A DNA stretch of 64,000 nt from Segatella copri (GTDB lineage Bacteria; Bacteroidota; Bacteroidia; Bacteroidales; Bacteroidaceae): contig NZ_JAPDUW010000001.1 in NCBI RefSeq assembly GCF_026015295.1, positions 2,589,501 through 2,653,500 on the forward strand, read 5' to 3'. Numbering within the stretch: position 1 is the first letter of the stretch; each line of letters starts with the position of its first letter. The notes under the pieces are model-generated. The model worked only from the letters and a program-made list of their open reading frames with translations. It made no database searches and was not told the DNA's origin. Shown here in pieces: positions 47,036 through 56,217 of this stretch. A program made the position numbers and the translations under genes.

Positions 47036-47220
47036 CACACAGAAACGACAAGTTTATGGGCAAGCGCCCCATTCCTACCTTATATAATATAAGCAAGATG
47101 CCAGAAAGACCCCGAAAAGAGCCAGAACGGCATTTTAGAGTAGGAACGATGACAACTTAAGCCAAAAAGAATGAAAAAGTAAATAATTTAATATTATACA
47201 TTAACTTAAAAATCAAGCAA
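47036..47220 (+). promoter_or_regulatory. Structured leader of the starch susC mRNA
   Basis: The leader is about 180 nt. Two nested pairings are visible: TTCCTAC (near 47072) with GTAGGAA (near 47140) outside ATGCC (near 47098) with GGCAT (near 47130). Together they make a large hairpin before the susC start. Confidence 0.45.
47056..47160 (+). CDS. Possible 34-residue leader peptide before susC
   Basis: Starts about 15 nt after the predicted transcript start: MGKRPIPTLYNISKMPERPR then KEPERHFRVGTMTT. Basic and Pro-rich, not hydrophobic. It overlaps the predicted leader hairpin. No clear ribosome-binding site, so it may not be translated. It could couple translation to leader folding; this is speculation from position. 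Confidence 0.3.
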   Translation: MGKRPIPTLYNISKMPERPRKEPERHFRVGTMTT

Positions 47221-50200
47221 ATGATGAAGCAGGTAAAAATTAAATTGCCTCTCAGAGCGTTGACCCTAGCAAGCGGTCTGCTTCTGACGGTGAGTTCCTT
47301 TGCGCAGAGTAATGCAATTAAGGGACATGTGAAGGATGCTTCTGGTGAGCCTATCATGGGTGCTACCATTACAGTTAACGGTAAGGCAGTGGGCATTACC
47401 GACATGGATGGTAACTTCTCAGTTGATGCAGCGCCAGGTGCCAATCTTACTTTCACCTATCTTGGAATGACACCAAAAACAATCAAAGCAACATCTAACA
47501 TGATGATTACCTTGGTTGACGACCAGAAGTCTTTGAACGAGGTCGTTGTCATTGGTTATGGTCGCGCTAAGAAGAACGACTTGACTGGTTCTGTTACAGC
47601 TATCAAGCCTGATGAGATGTCAAAGGGTATCACAAGCAGTGCCTCTGATATGTTGGTAGGTAAGATTGCCGGTGTAGATGTACAGACTGGTGGCGGTCAA
47701 CCTGGTACCGGTGCACAGATTCGTATCCGTGGTGGTGCCTCTCTGAATGCTTCCAACGACCCTCTCTATGTCATCGATGGTTTGGCTATTGACAACAATA
47801 CCAACAAGGGTATGAGTAACGTCTTGGCTATGATCAACCCTAACGATATCGAGAGCTTCACCGTATTGAAAGATGCTTCTGCTACAGCTATTTACGGTTC
47901 CCGTGCTTCTAATGGTGTCATCATCATTACAACCAAGAAGGGACGTTCTGGCCAGAAACCATCTGTTACCTATAATGGCGATGTAACATTGTCTACCATC
48001 CAGAAGAAATATGAGGTAATGAATGCCAGCGAATACAAGCAGGCTCTTACCAATCTGGGTATTGACACTAACGGTTTGGGAACTGCCGATACCGACTGGC
48101 AGGATGAGATTTTCCGCACAGCTATCTCTACCAATCACAACGTCAGCATTCAGGGCGGTCTGAAGAACATGCCTTATCGTGTCAGCTTAGGTTTCGAAGA
48201 TAACAACGGTATCGTTAAGACCACTTGGATGAAGCGTTTCAATACATCTATCAACGTTGCTCCTACTTTCCTTGACAAGCACTTGAACGTTAACTTCACA
48301 GCGAAGTATATGTTCGAGAAGGATCGTTATGCAAAGGTTGGTGATGCCATCGGTGGCGCACTTACCATGGACCCTACACAGTCTGTATACGGAGATGGTG
48401 ACATTTACAAATTCGTTGGTGGATATTACCAGTACATGCAGGCCGCAAAAGATATCAGCGATCCTAATTGGACAAGTATAGCCAAGACTCAGGTTCCACA
48501 GAATCCAGTGGCAGTTCTCAACAACTACAAATGCATCGCCAAGTCTAATGATATTTCTGGAAACCTTGAGGTAGACTACAAGATTCATGGTTTCGAAGAC
48601 TTGCATTTGCATGCTGCCATCGGTGCCCAGTATACAGATGGTAAGCAGGATGAGAATATTTCCAAGTATTCTTTCTCCAACAATTACTATGGATATATTG
48701 GCTATGACCACGCCTATAAATATAGCATTGAAGGCAAAGCTTTTGCAGAATATGCACACAAGTTTGGTGTTCATGACATCGACATCATGGCAGGTGCAGA
48801 GCAGAGCCACTACCACAGAACAGGTTATAACTACGGAACAGGTACCGATGAGTACTTGAAAGCGAACAATCCTATCTATGAAGAGACAGAAGGCAAGTGG
48901 AATTACGAGCATGACCCAGTAAGCAAAGATGACGAAATGTGGAGAACCCACAACTCTCTGGTATCTTACTTCGGACGTCTTAACTACAACTTGCTCGATC
49001 GATATTTGTTTACAGCTACATTCCGTGCCGATGGTTCTTCTCGCTTCAGAAAGGGTAAGAAGTGGGGTTACTTCCCAGCAGCAGCCTTTGCATGGAAGAT
49101 CAACAACGAGCCTTTCCTGAAGGATGCAAAATGGCTCGATGAATTGAAACTCCGTTTGGGTTGGGGTAAGACCGGTCAGCAGAATGGTATTGATGACTTC
49201 TACTATTCTACTCTGTATAGAGTCAGCAATGGTTATGCACAGTATCCATTCGGTGATAAATATTACCAGACATTACGCCCAACAGCAAGCAATCCTGACT
49301 TGACATGGGAAAAGACAACAACTTATAATGCAGGTCTCGACTTCACAGCTCTCAATGGTCGTTTCGGTGTAAATGTAGATGGTTACTATCGTAAGACTAC
49401 CGACCTTTTGGCAAGCGTTGCCATTGCCGGTGGTACAAACTTTGGTGACCAACTTCTGAAGAACATCGGTTCTTTGGAGAACTATGGTATTGAGTTGGCA
49501 TTCAACGTTAAGCCTATCGTTACCAAGGACTTCATTTGGGACGTAACTTACAATGTAGGATGGAACCACAACGAAATCACCGAATTGGAAGCAGGTTTGC
49601 AAGATTGGGTATGGACAGGCGACAAGGTATCTCGTGGTAACAACACCAAGATTCAGGTAAACAAGGTTGGCCAGCCAATCAATTCATTCTATGTTTACCA
49701 GCAAATTTACGATGAGAACGGCAAGCCTATCGAGGGTGCTTATGTTGACCGTAACGGAAATGGTACAATAGATGATGATGACCGTTATTGCTACAAGAGC
49801 CCAGCTCCTGATGTCATCATGGGTTTCACTACCAAGTTCATCTATAAGAACTGGGACTTCAGTGCAGCCTTCCATGCTTCTTTCGGCAACTATGTATACT
49901 ACGACTTCTTGAATGATAAGGCTGTTCTTGCCGACATCAACAAAGATGGTCTCTACAGAAATACAACAACAGAAGCTGTCAATCTTGGTTTTACGGGTAA
50001 AACTTCCAATGCGACTAACACGAGCGACTATTTCGTACGCAATGCTTCTTACCTGAAGTGTAGCAACATGACATTGGGTTACAGTTTCCCTGCCTTGATT
50101 AAGGTTGGTGCAGAGAAGATTTGCAATGGACGCATCTTCTTCACAGTCCAGAATCCATTCATCATTACCAAGTATAAGGGTATCGACCCTGAGGTAAGCA

Positions 50201-50268
50201 GCGGTATCGACAATAATCCTTACCCACGTCCAATAAGCTTCCAGCTTGGTTTGAATCTTAACTTCTAA
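47221..50268 (+). CDS. susC: SusC-like TonB-dependent receptor (starch locus)
   Basis: 1015 residues. Signal peptide ending SSFAQ (about 23-24). Regulatory domain IKGHVKDASGEPIMGATITVNG, TonB-box-like LNEVVVIGYGRAKKNDLTGSV near 103-123, plug with GASLNASNDPLYVIDGLAI and TAIYGSRASNGVIIITTKKG, barrel ending FQLGLNLNF. It imports maltooligosaccharides together with the SusD partner encoded 20 bp downstream. First gene of susC-susD-susE-susF. Assigned to starch by the neighbouring GH13, GH97 and GH77 genes and the shared operator. Confidence 0.95.
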   Translation: MMKQVKIKLPLRALTLASGLLLTVSSFAQSNAIKGHVKDASGEPIMGATITVNGKAVGITDMDGNFSVDAAPGANLTFTYLGMTPKTIKATSNMMITLVDDQKSLNEVVVIGYGRAKKNDLTGSVTAIKPDEMSKGITSSASDMLVGKIAGVDVQTGGGQPGTGAQIRIRGGASLNASNDPLYVIDGLAIDNNTNKGMSNVLAMINPNDIESFTVLKDASATAIYGSRASNGVIIITTKKGRSGQKPSVTYNGDVTLSTIQKKYEVMNASEYKQALTNLGIDTNGLGTADTDWQDEIFRTAISTNHNVSIQGGLKNMPYRVSLGFEDNNGIVKTTWMKRFNTSINVAPTFLDKHLNVNFTAKYMFEKDRYAKVGDAIGGALTMDPTQSVYGDGDIYKFVGGYYQYMQAAKDISDPNWTSIAKTQVPQNPVAVLNNYKCIAKSNDISGNLEVDYKIHGFEDLHLHAAIGAQYTDGKQDENISKYSFSNNYYGYIGYDHAYKYSIEGKAFAEYAHKFGVHDIDIMAGAEQSHYHRTGYNYGTGTDEYLKANNPIYEETEGKWNYEHDPVSKDDEMWRTHNSLVSYFGRLNYNLLDRYLFTATFRADGSSRFRKGKKWGYFPAAAFAWKINNEPFLKDAKWLDELKLRLGWGKTGQQNGIDDFYYSTLYRVSNGYAQYPFGDKYYQTLRPTASNPDLTWEKTTTYNAGLDFTALNGRFGVNVDGYYRKTTDLLASVAIAGGTNFGDQLLKNIGSLENYGIELAFNVKPIVTKDFIWDVTYNVGWNHNEITELEAGLQDWVWTGDKVSRGNNTKIQVNKVGQPINSFYVYQQIYDENGKPIEGAYVDRNGNGTIDDDDRYCYKSPAPDVIMGFTTKFIYKNWDFSAAFHASFGNYVYYDFLNDKAVLADINKDGLYRNTTTEAVNLGFTGKTSNATNTSDYFVRNASYLKCSNMTLGYSFPALIKVGAEKICNGRIFFTVQNPFIITKYKGIDPEVSSGIDNNPYPRPISFQLGLNLNF

Positions 50269-50288
50269 AATATTTAAAGGAGACAATT

Positions 50289-51974
50289 ATGAAAAAAATA
50301 TTGATTAAGACTGCAATGGCAGGTATGTTGTGCATGGGCTTTGTCTCTTGCGCAGACGAACTGAACATCAAGTCTGTTGACCCACATAATTACCCAACAT
50401 ACTCAGTAGAGGGGCTCTTGGCTAAGCAGTATGCTACTCTTGGCCTTACAGGTCAGAAAGGTCCTGCAGGTATAGCAGACTTGAGTTGCGATGAAGGTGA
50501 AAGCGGATTTATCCGTACAGTGTTCAACTTAGAAGAGTTGATGACAGACGAAACTCTGTGGGCTTGGCAGGAGAATGATGGTATCGCTCCAATTACCAAC
50601 ATGAACTGGACCAAGGATAATGTACGTATCAACTGGGCATACCAGCGTCTGATTTTCGACATTACCTTGTACAATCAGTTTATCACAGAGCAGACAGGAA
50701 AACTGAGTGACGACCAAATTGCAGAGGTTCGTTTTCTCCGTGCATTGAACTACTATTATTTCCTTGACCTCTTCCGCAAGGCTCCTTTCAAGGATACCTT
50801 CGACGATTCTCTCCCTGTAGAGAAGACAGGCAAGGATCTCTACGAGTGGATAGACAAAGAGTTGACTACCATCGAACCAATGATGGCTGAGGTTGGTGCT
50901 TATAACAATTCTGAGAATTTCGGACGTGCTGACCGTGGTGCAGCTTATGCGCTGCATGCCCGTCTGGCTCTTAACTCTGCCGTTTATACCAATGGTCAGG
51001 TGAAGGATTACCAGAAGGCTATCGATTATTGCGACAAGATTATCGATGGTGAAGGCAAAGATAAATACGCACTTTGCCGTAATGAGAAGAATGGCTACAG
51101 TGGTTATCAGCAGTTGTTCATGGGTGACAATGACTGCAACCCAGAAGCAATGAAGGAAATCATCTTCCCTATCCGTCAGGATGGTGTTAAGACTCGTTCT
51201 TATGCAGGTACTTCTTACCTCGTAAATGCGACCAGCATAGCAGGCATGCCTTACGCAAGTACAAGTGATTCCTGGAAATGTCTGTTTGCCCGTGTAGACT
51301 TGGTAAAGAAGTTCTTCCCTAATGGGGATATTCCTAAGGCAGACAAAGCGGATCTCGTAGCTAATGCTGATAGAGACAAGATTATTGCAAAGGATAAAGA
51401 GAAGAAATTCAGTACAGCAGATGTTATAGCACAGGCAAAAGACGATCGTGCCCTCTTCTATATGGGTATAGGTGGCTGTGACGACAAAGTACGTACTCTG
51501 ACACCAGGCGATGCCATAACAAGTCCTCTGAATGGAGCATCTATCGTAAAGTGGAGCAACACCCACGCAGATGGTACACCACAGCATCACCAGAACTATT
51601 CAGACACAGACTTCCCATTGTTCCGCTTGGCAGAAATCTATCTGACCCGTGCAGAGGCTAAGTACCGCCTCAATGGTAGCCAGGACGGTTTGGCTGACAT
51701 CAATTTGGTTCAGGATCGTGCCAACCGTGAAGTAAAGGCAACATCAGTAGATGAGACGACTCTTATCGACGAATGGTGCCGTGAGTTCTACATGGAAGGC
51801 CGCCGCCGTTCAGACTTGGTTCGCTTTGGATTGTTCACAGGTTCTAAGTATCTCTGGAATTTCAAGGGCGGTGTAGCTGATGGAACTGGTATTGAGGCTC
51901 ACTATGACATCTATCCTATTCCAGGCAATGAGACAAAGAACAACCCTAACATGACGCAGAACCCAAAATACTAA
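50289..51974 (+). CDS. susD: SusD-like starch-binding outer-membrane lipoprotein
   Basis: 561 residues. Lipobox GFVSC (Cys about 21) then ADELNIKSVDP. SusD-family signs: AYQRLIFDITLYNQFI, IAEVRFLRALNYYYFLDLFRKAP, ADRGAAYALHARLALNSAVY and in the C-terminal half FPLFRLAEIYLTRAEAKYRLNG and EWCREFYMEGRRRSDLVRFG. It binds starch at the surface and gates the SusC channel. Gap to susC 20 bp, to the next lipoprotein gene 38 bp. Confidence 0.94.
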   Translation: MKKILIKTAMAGMLCMGFVSCADELNIKSVDPHNYPTYSVEGLLAKQYATLGLTGQKGPAGIADLSCDEGESGFIRTVFNLEELMTDETLWAWQENDGIAPITNMNWTKDNVRINWAYQRLIFDITLYNQFITEQTGKLSDDQIAEVRFLRALNYYYFLDLFRKAPFKDTFDDSLPVEKTGKDLYEWIDKELTTIEPMMAEVGAYNNSENFGRADRGAAYALHARLALNSAVYTNGQVKDYQKAIDYCDKIIDGEGKDKYALCRNEKNGYSGYQQLFMGDNDCNPEAMKEIIFPIRQDGVKTRSYAGTSYLVNATSIAGMPYASTSDSWKCLFARVDLVKKFFPNGDIPKADKADLVANADRDKIIAKDKEKKFSTADVIAQAKDDRALFYMGIGGCDDKVRTLTPGDAITSPLNGASIVKWSNTHADGTPQHHQNYSDTDFPLFRLAEIYLTRAEAKYRLNGSQDGLADINLVQDRANREVKATSVDETTLIDEWCREFYMEGRRRSDLVRFGLFTGSKYLWNFKGGVADGTGIEAHYDIYPIPGNETKNNPNMTQNPKY

Positions 51975-52012
51975 TTGTTAGGAAACCAGATTTAAAATAA
52001 AAGAAATCAATT

Positions 52013-53218
52013 ATGAAAAAAATATTCAAATTCATGTTGCTGCCAGCAATGGTTCTCCCTTTGCTTTTTACATCATGTGATGATGACAGAGACAGCAACC
52101 CTACATTGGACTTGAGTCATGTCGCAGAGGAATTTGTATTGAATACTCCTGCACTTGCAGAAAAAAATACATACGATCTCTCCAATGCAAAAAAATTGAA
52201 CCTGACATGTTCTCAACCAAATTATGGAGGAGTACCCTACGGAGTGAAATACTATGTACAGGTATCTGTCGATCCAAATTTCGTAAACGACCGTAATGCC
52301 ACCCACTCAGAATTAAAGACATTCTACCAGAGAACAAAAATGGAGGTGGATGCATCTGAGGTAAATGATGCGGTAATAGCTCTTTTCAAGGCAGCTAATC
52401 CTAACGGAATACTTCCTGAAGAAATGCCTATTTACATTCGTCTCCGTGCTGTTATTGGCGGTACAAGCAATCCAAATTTGGGAGAAACCTTCTCGAATGC
52501 AATTACCTTGCCTTCTGTAAAAGCAGTCTATAAAGTTCCTGATGCTAAGTTTACAGAAAAGCTTTACTTGACAGGTAGTTCTATTCAGACACCATGGGAA
52601 AGCTGGAAAGCAATTCCTCAGGTATGGGGTGTACCAGGTAAGTATTATGGCGTTATCTACCTGCCAGCAGGTGGTGAATTCCAGTGGGGTACAAAGAACA
52701 ACGATAATCGTGGTTTTAGCGACATCATTGGAGGAATCAACGATGAAGCCAACGCTGGTATTACAGAAGGTGAGAAGAACAGAATCAAGGCTGCTAACGC
52801 AGGTTGGTACACCCTCTTGTTCGAAGGTAAAATCACAGAAGACAAGAAGGACATCATTTGGACACTGTCTATCTACCCAACAAAGGTTTATCTCTTTGGT
52901 GGTTGTATGAAGCAGACCTGTGATCCTTGGGTATTTGATGAGAATTTTGCGTTTAAAGCTCCAAGCAATCCAAGCGGCAAATGGGAATCACCTGCATTCC
53001 TTGCAAGCGCAGAACTTCGTGCTGCTGTTAAGGTTGGCGATTTAGACTGGTATCGTACAGAGTTCACCTTTAACATAAAGAACGGAGAATTGTTCTGGCG
53101 TAAAAATGATATACCTGAAAACTGGGCTAAAACGGAAGGAGCTGATTACTCAGTAACGACCACCGAAGGTCAGAAGTTGTATATCGACTTGGATAATTAT
53201 AAAGCAGAAGTTAAATAA
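52013..53218 (+). CDS. susE: SusE-like starch-binding lipoprotein
   Basis: 401 residues. Lipobox LLFTSC (Cys about 22) then DDDRDSNPTLDLSHV. The N-terminal Ig-like SusE domain has FVLNTPALAEKNTYDLSNAKKLNLTC and QPNYGGVPYGVKYYVQVS. Two further beta domains resemble SusE/F starch-binding modules: about 180-295 (LYLTGSSIQTPWESW, FQWGTKNNDN) and about 295-401 (VYLFGGCMKQTCDPW, GELFWRKNDIPENW), each with aromatic residues suited to stacking on glucose. It would hold starch at the surface next to SusC/D. Confidence 0.85.
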   Translation: MKKIFKFMLLPAMVLPLLFTSCDDDRDSNPTLDLSHVAEEFVLNTPALAEKNTYDLSNAKKLNLTCSQPNYGGVPYGVKYYVQVSVDPNFVNDRNATHSELKTFYQRTKMEVDASEVNDAVIALFKAANPNGILPEEMPIYIRLRAVIGGTSNPNLGETFSNAITLPSVKAVYKVPDAKFTEKLYLTGSSIQTPWESWKAIPQVWGVPGKYYGVIYLPAGGEFQWGTKNNDNRGFSDIIGGINDEANAGITEGEKNRIKAANAGWYTLLFEGKITEDKKDIIWTLSIYPTKVYLFGGCMKQTCDPWVFDENFAFKAPSNPSGKWESPAFLASAELRAAVKVGDLDWYRTEFTFNIKNGELFWRKNDIPENWAKTEGADYSVTTTEGQKLYIDLDNYKAEVK

Positions 53219-53234
53219 TTAAGACCAAAGCACA

Positions 53235-54638
53235 ATGAAAAAAACATTATTATATAGCTTAGCAGTCTTGGCAAGTATTACACTTGCCAGCTGCAATGGC
53301 GACTACGATGATTGGGCTAATCCACAAGCCAATGAGCAGGAAGCAGCAGCTGCCCAATACGGAATCACATTTACACCTGGTTCTGAAGCAGTAAGTAGCA
53401 TGCCAAACGAAGATGGAATCATCAACCTCGTCCACCTCAACTCTACAAATGACAATGTTACAGGCTATACACTGAGAGAATTGAAAGTGAATAATGAGGT
53501 CATCGAAGGAGAAATTAACGGCAATGACATCCAGGTAAGCGCAAAAGATTTGGAAAAGTTCCTCTGCAACAACAGCAATTCACGCGCCTGCAAAACTTAT
53601 GACTTGAAAGTAGAGTCAAAGGTTTCAATAAACCTAGAATCGGGCGATGTTATTTCCATCAATACAGCAGGAGAAACCACAGGTAAGTTAACAACAAGCC
53701 CTGTTCCTGCAATTGATGAAAATGGTTACTACATGCTAGGTGATCTTAACGGAAAAAGCTGGGATGCAACCGATCCTCAATGGATGACTAAGATTGCAGA
53801 TGGTGTTTACCAGCTCAAAGTTACCACAGAGAAAGAGAAGAACTGGTTTAAGTTCTATGAAGGCAGCAAGTACAAGTACGAAGACGGAGATTGGACTTAT
53901 ATCGACTCTGGTGCTCTGGGATGTAAGGAAAATGGTTGCGAAGATGGTTCTGGCTATATCTATTTTAATGGCGACAGCTGGGGTAAATTGCAGACTATGG
54001 TTATTCCAGGAGCTGGTACATGGATTGTAACACTCGACATGAACAATCTGACATACTCTTTTGCTAAGCCTGTGCTCTATATGGCAGGCAACGCTAATGA
54101 TTGGAAGCAGATTGACTACCTCTCAAGTGAAGATGCAGTAAAATACACTGGTTATATGTACTTGGACGGTAGTGGTTTCAAGTTCTGTACTCAGCCAAAC
54201 TGGGATGGTACCAACTATGGTGGAGCTTTCTTCGGTGAGTCAGAAGATAACATCATTATGACTCAACCTGCAGGTTACTATAAGGTAGATATTGATTTGT
54301 CTGAGAAGAAATACGAACTGACTCCTATCACCACTATTGGTATCATTGGTGACGCAACAGTCAATGGTTGGAGCGGCGACGACATTAATATGAATTATGT
54401 TCCTTACAACAAAGAAACTAAGGAAGGTCGCTATTGGGAAGTCAAAGGCATCACTTTGAAAACTGGTGTAATCAAGTTCCGCGCTAACGATGATTGGGCC
54501 ATCAACTGGGGTGGAGAGTTAGATAATCTCACTTCAAAGGGTAATCCTGCAAACATCGCTGTAGAAGAAGGCAAATACGACATCAAGCTTTATCCTTGGG
54601 CTGATGGCTATGCAAAGTGTGAAATGACTAAGAAGTAA
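53235..54638 (+). CDS. SusF-like starch-binding lipoprotein
   Basis: 467 residues. Lipobox TLASC (Cys about 20) then NGDYDDWANPQANEQE. An N-terminal Ig-like domain is followed by three repeated starch-binding-like modules: about 170-270 (YYMLGDLNGKSWDATDPQWM, WFKFYEG), about 273-368 (LYMAGNANDWKQIDY, FKFCTQPNWDGTNYG) and about 370-465 (IGIIGDATVNGWSGDDINM, IKFRANDDWAINWGG). Each has a Trp-containing opening and an F/I-K-F strand, the plan of SusE/SusF domains. Gap of 16 bp to the preceding gene. Followed by a terminator at 54672-54699 and the accessory island. Confidence 0.83.
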   Translation: MKKTLLYSLAVLASITLASCNGDYDDWANPQANEQEAAAAQYGITFTPGSEAVSSMPNEDGIINLVHLNSTNDNVTGYTLRELKVNNEVIEGEINGNDIQVSAKDLEKFLCNNSNSRACKTYDLKVESKVSINLESGDVISINTAGETTGKLTTSPVPAIDENGYYMLGDLNGKSWDATDPQWMTKIADGVYQLKVTTEKEKNWFKFYEGSKYKYEDGDWTYIDSGALGCKENGCEDGSGYIYFNGDSWGKLQTMVIPGAGTWIVTLDMNNLTYSFAKPVLYMAGNANDWKQIDYLSSEDAVKYTGYMYLDGSGFKFCTQPNWDGTNYGGAFFGESEDNIIMTQPAGYYKVDIDLSEKKYELTPITTIGIIGDATVNGWSGDDINMNYVPYNKETKEGRYWEVKGITLKTGVIKFRANDDWAINWGGELDNLTSKGNPANIAVEEGKYDIKLYPWADGYAKCEMTKK

Positions 54639-54670
54639 GCATTTGCTTCATCAAATAAACTAAATATCAA

Positions 54671-54780
54671 TAGGCGGCTCTCAATTCCGAGAGTCGCCTA
54701 TTTTTTTCTTTCTCCTCATCCTTTTCAAGTATTTTTTCCCTAAAACCTTGGAAGTTACGAGGAAAAGTCGTATCTTTGCA
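54671..54780 (+). repeat. Terminator-promoter cassette, copy 1
   Basis: Hairpin, a pyrimidine-rich stretch, TTTTCAAGTATTTTTTCCC, then promoter TTG (54748-54750), 20 bases, TATCTTTG (54771-54778). Nearly identical to copies at 55277-55400 and 57183-57302. It drives the VapD module. Confidence 0.8.
54672..54699 (+). terminator. Terminator of the starch susC-F operon and first island hairpin
   Basis: AGGCGGCTCTC (54672-54682) pairs with GAGAGTCGCCT (54689-54699), then a T run. The same hairpin sequence recurs at 55277, 57184 and 58049. Confidence 0.8.
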
Positions 54781-54806
54781 CCGAATAAGTACAACATTTA
54801 TATTTT

Positions 54807-55007
54807 ATGATTATGAGAACAGGCGACAAAGTATTAATATCTCCAGACTTGACACATGCCAAAGACTGGACACAGGGCGAAGTGATTGAAGTTGAGAACA
54901 ATCCTTTCGTAGGAATTGTCATCTCCGCAAAAACCGCAGATGGGAACATATTCTTTGGATATAAGGACTTATTTGAGCCAGCAAAGGAGGCAGTATGTAC
55001 GCACTAG
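54807..55007 (+). CDS. Small protein preceding VapD (possible antitoxin)
   Basis: 66 residues; a second Met at 54813 (MRTGDKVLISPDL) is the likelier start. Contains DKVLISPDLTHAKDWTQGEV and NPFVGIVISAKT, a small beta-rich protein without known motif. It overlaps the vapD start by 13 bp, the tight coupling typical of toxin-antitoxin pairs. A role as the VapD partner is inferred from this arrangement only. Confidence 0.65.
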   Translation: MIMRTGDKVLISPDLTHAKDWTQGEVIEVENNPFVGIVISAKTADGNIFFGYKDLFEPAKEAVCTH

Positions 55008-55276
55008 CATTTGATATGGTAATTTCTGATTTACAGAAATACTATGGCGAACCTTACAACAAGGCTTACTACGAAATAAAAGAGCTTCTAAAGAAGAATG
55101 GTTTCGAGTGGGTGCAAGGCAGTACATACATGACGATGAATGATGATTTGACTGCACTTGTAAAAACAGTTATGGAGCTTTCTAAAATAGAGTGGTTTAA
55201 GAAATCAGTCAGAGATCTAAGAGGATTCAAAGTTGAAAGTTGGTCGAACTTTACTGATTTGGTTAAAAACTCATAG
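54995..55276 (+). CDS. vapD: VapD-type endoribonuclease (Cas2-like fold)
   Basis: 93 residues. It opens MYALAFDMVISDLQKYYGEP and continues EIKELLKKNGFEWVQGSTYM, ALVKTVMELSKIEWFKKSVR and DLRGFKVESWSNFTDLVK, matching the VapD family along its length, including the N-terminal Asp after the first strand. VapD proteins are Cas2-like ribonucleases found as toxins on mobile DNA. Second gene of a two-gene module driven by cassette copy 1 and ended by the hairpin at 55277-55313. Confidence 0.9.
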   Translation: MYALAFDMVISDLQKYYGEPYNKAYYEIKELLKKNGFEWVQGSTYMTMNDDLTALVKTVMELSKIEWFKKSVRDLRGFKVESWSNFTDLVKNS

Positions 55277-55400
55277 AATAGGCGACTCTCCTCCAATCCG
55301 GGAGTCGCCTATTTTCTTTTTCTCCTCCCCCTTTTCAAGTATTTTTTCCCTAAAACCTTGGAAGTTACGAGGGAAAGTCGTAACTTTGCAGAAGAAAAGC
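55277..55400 (+). repeat. Terminator-promoter cassette, copy 2
   Basis: Stem AATAGGCGACTC (55277-55288) and GAGTCGCCTATT (55302-55313), then the shared stretch and promoter TTG (55358-55360), 20 bases, TAACTTTG (55381-55388). From AATCCGGGAGTC onward it matches copy 3 (57183-57302) at nearly every base, including GCAGAAGAAAAGCT after the -7 box. Confidence 0.8.
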
Positions 55401-55668
55401 TGCACTCGGCAAATTGAAAGCAAGCTTTCTTTGCGCTCGTTTGCATTTTCTTTGCCAACGAATAGCAATATTGCGTCCACGACCTGACCTTATAAAGCGT
55501 AAGCAGATGGCAAATAACATAGAAAATCAAGATAAAAGCAAACCGGTCGCAAATTGCGACCAGTACATTTGCAAACTTATTTTTTTCTCATTCATATCAA
55601 GTATTTTTCACTTAAACATTTGGATATTAAAGAGAAAAATCGTATCTTTGCGGCATCATTTAAAATAA
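55401..55668 (+). pseudogene. Remnant reading frame behind cassette copy 2
   Basis: An ATG at 55507 opens MANNIENQDKSKPVANCDQ, but the frame then runs into the T-rich promoter region of the next module and stops at 55668. The first 20 or so codons look like the variable N-terminus of a phage-type DNA-binding protein gene (ORF6N/KilA-N kind) whose body is gone; this is a weak reading. A GGTCGCAA/TTGCGACC palindrome lies at 55545-55561. The upstream part (55401-55500) is promoter-like T-rich sequence. Confidence 0.35.
55619..55650 (+). promoter_or_regulatory. Promoter of the YafQ-type module (diverged cassette)
   Basis: TTTG (55619-55622), 20 bases, TATCTTTG (55643-55650). The preceding ATCAAGTATTTTTCACTTAAAC matches the other cassettes weakly; no terminator hairpin of the usual sequence is attached. 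Confidence 0.65.
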
Positions 55669-55686
55669 CATTAAAAGGAAAGCAAT

Positions 55687-55893
55687 ATGGATGTAGCTAT
55701 AAATAATATAAAAACAACTATAACTGTTCCGCAAGTTGACTTCAACTTATTAAAGGAACTGGCAAAGAAGTTTGGCTGGGTTATTCAAACCGAAAAGAAA
55801 AGTGGTATTGAAGAAGCCCTAGAAGATGTTAAAGCAGGCAGAGTATATCATGCAAAAGATGCTCACGACTTAATCAAACAGTGCTTAGAATGA
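55687..55893 (+). CDS. Antitoxin of a type II pair
   Basis: 68 residues: N-terminal strand-type segment (IKTTITVPQVDFNLLKELAK) and a C-terminal part with GIEEALEDVKAGRVYHAKDA, as in small Bacteroidota antitoxins next to YafQ/RelE-type toxins. The stop overlaps the toxin start (ATGA). It should bind the toxin and repress the pair's promoter. Confidence 0.75.
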   Translation: MDVAINNIKTTITVPQVDFNLLKELAKKFGWVIQTEKKSGIEEALEDVKAGRVYHAKDAHDLIKQCLE

Positions 55894-56165
55894 AATACTC
55901 TATTGACTTTACAAACAGATTTAAAAAGTCTTTGCGAAAAGGAGTGAAACGTGGGCTAGACCCTACTCTCATAGAAAAAGCTGTAGAGAAATTAGCTAAT
56001 GAGGGTAAACTACCGCCATCATATAAATCGCATAAACTTCATGGAAACCTAGAAGGTATATGGGAATGTCACATAACCCCTGATTGGTTGATGCTGTGGG
56101 AACAAAACGATGAAAAATTAACTTTGCTGTTTCTCAACAATGGAACCCATAGCGATTTGTTTTGA
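55890..56165 (+). CDS. YafQ/RelE-superfamily mRNA interferase toxin
   Basis: 91 residues from the ATG at 55890, which overlaps the antitoxin stop by four bases. MKYSIDFTNRFKKSLRKGVK, LPPSYKSHKLHGNLEGIWEC and HITPDWLMLWEQND followed by LTLLFLNNGTHSDLF are the YafQ pattern: basic helix, Lys-Leu-His-Gly-x-Leu, Glu-Cys-His-Ile-x-x-Asp-Trp-Leu and the C-terminal Thr-His-Ser-Asp-Leu-Phe. It cuts mRNA on the ribosome. All motif positions are intact. Confidence 0.9.
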   Translation: MKYSIDFTNRFKKSLRKGVKRGLDPTLIEKAVEKLANEGKLPPSYKSHKLHGNLEGIWECHITPDWLMLWEQNDEKLTLLFLNNGTHSDLF

Positions 56166-56217
56166 CTATAATGTAAATTCATATACAAACATTGTATTAT
56201 AATTAATCTAACAGCCA

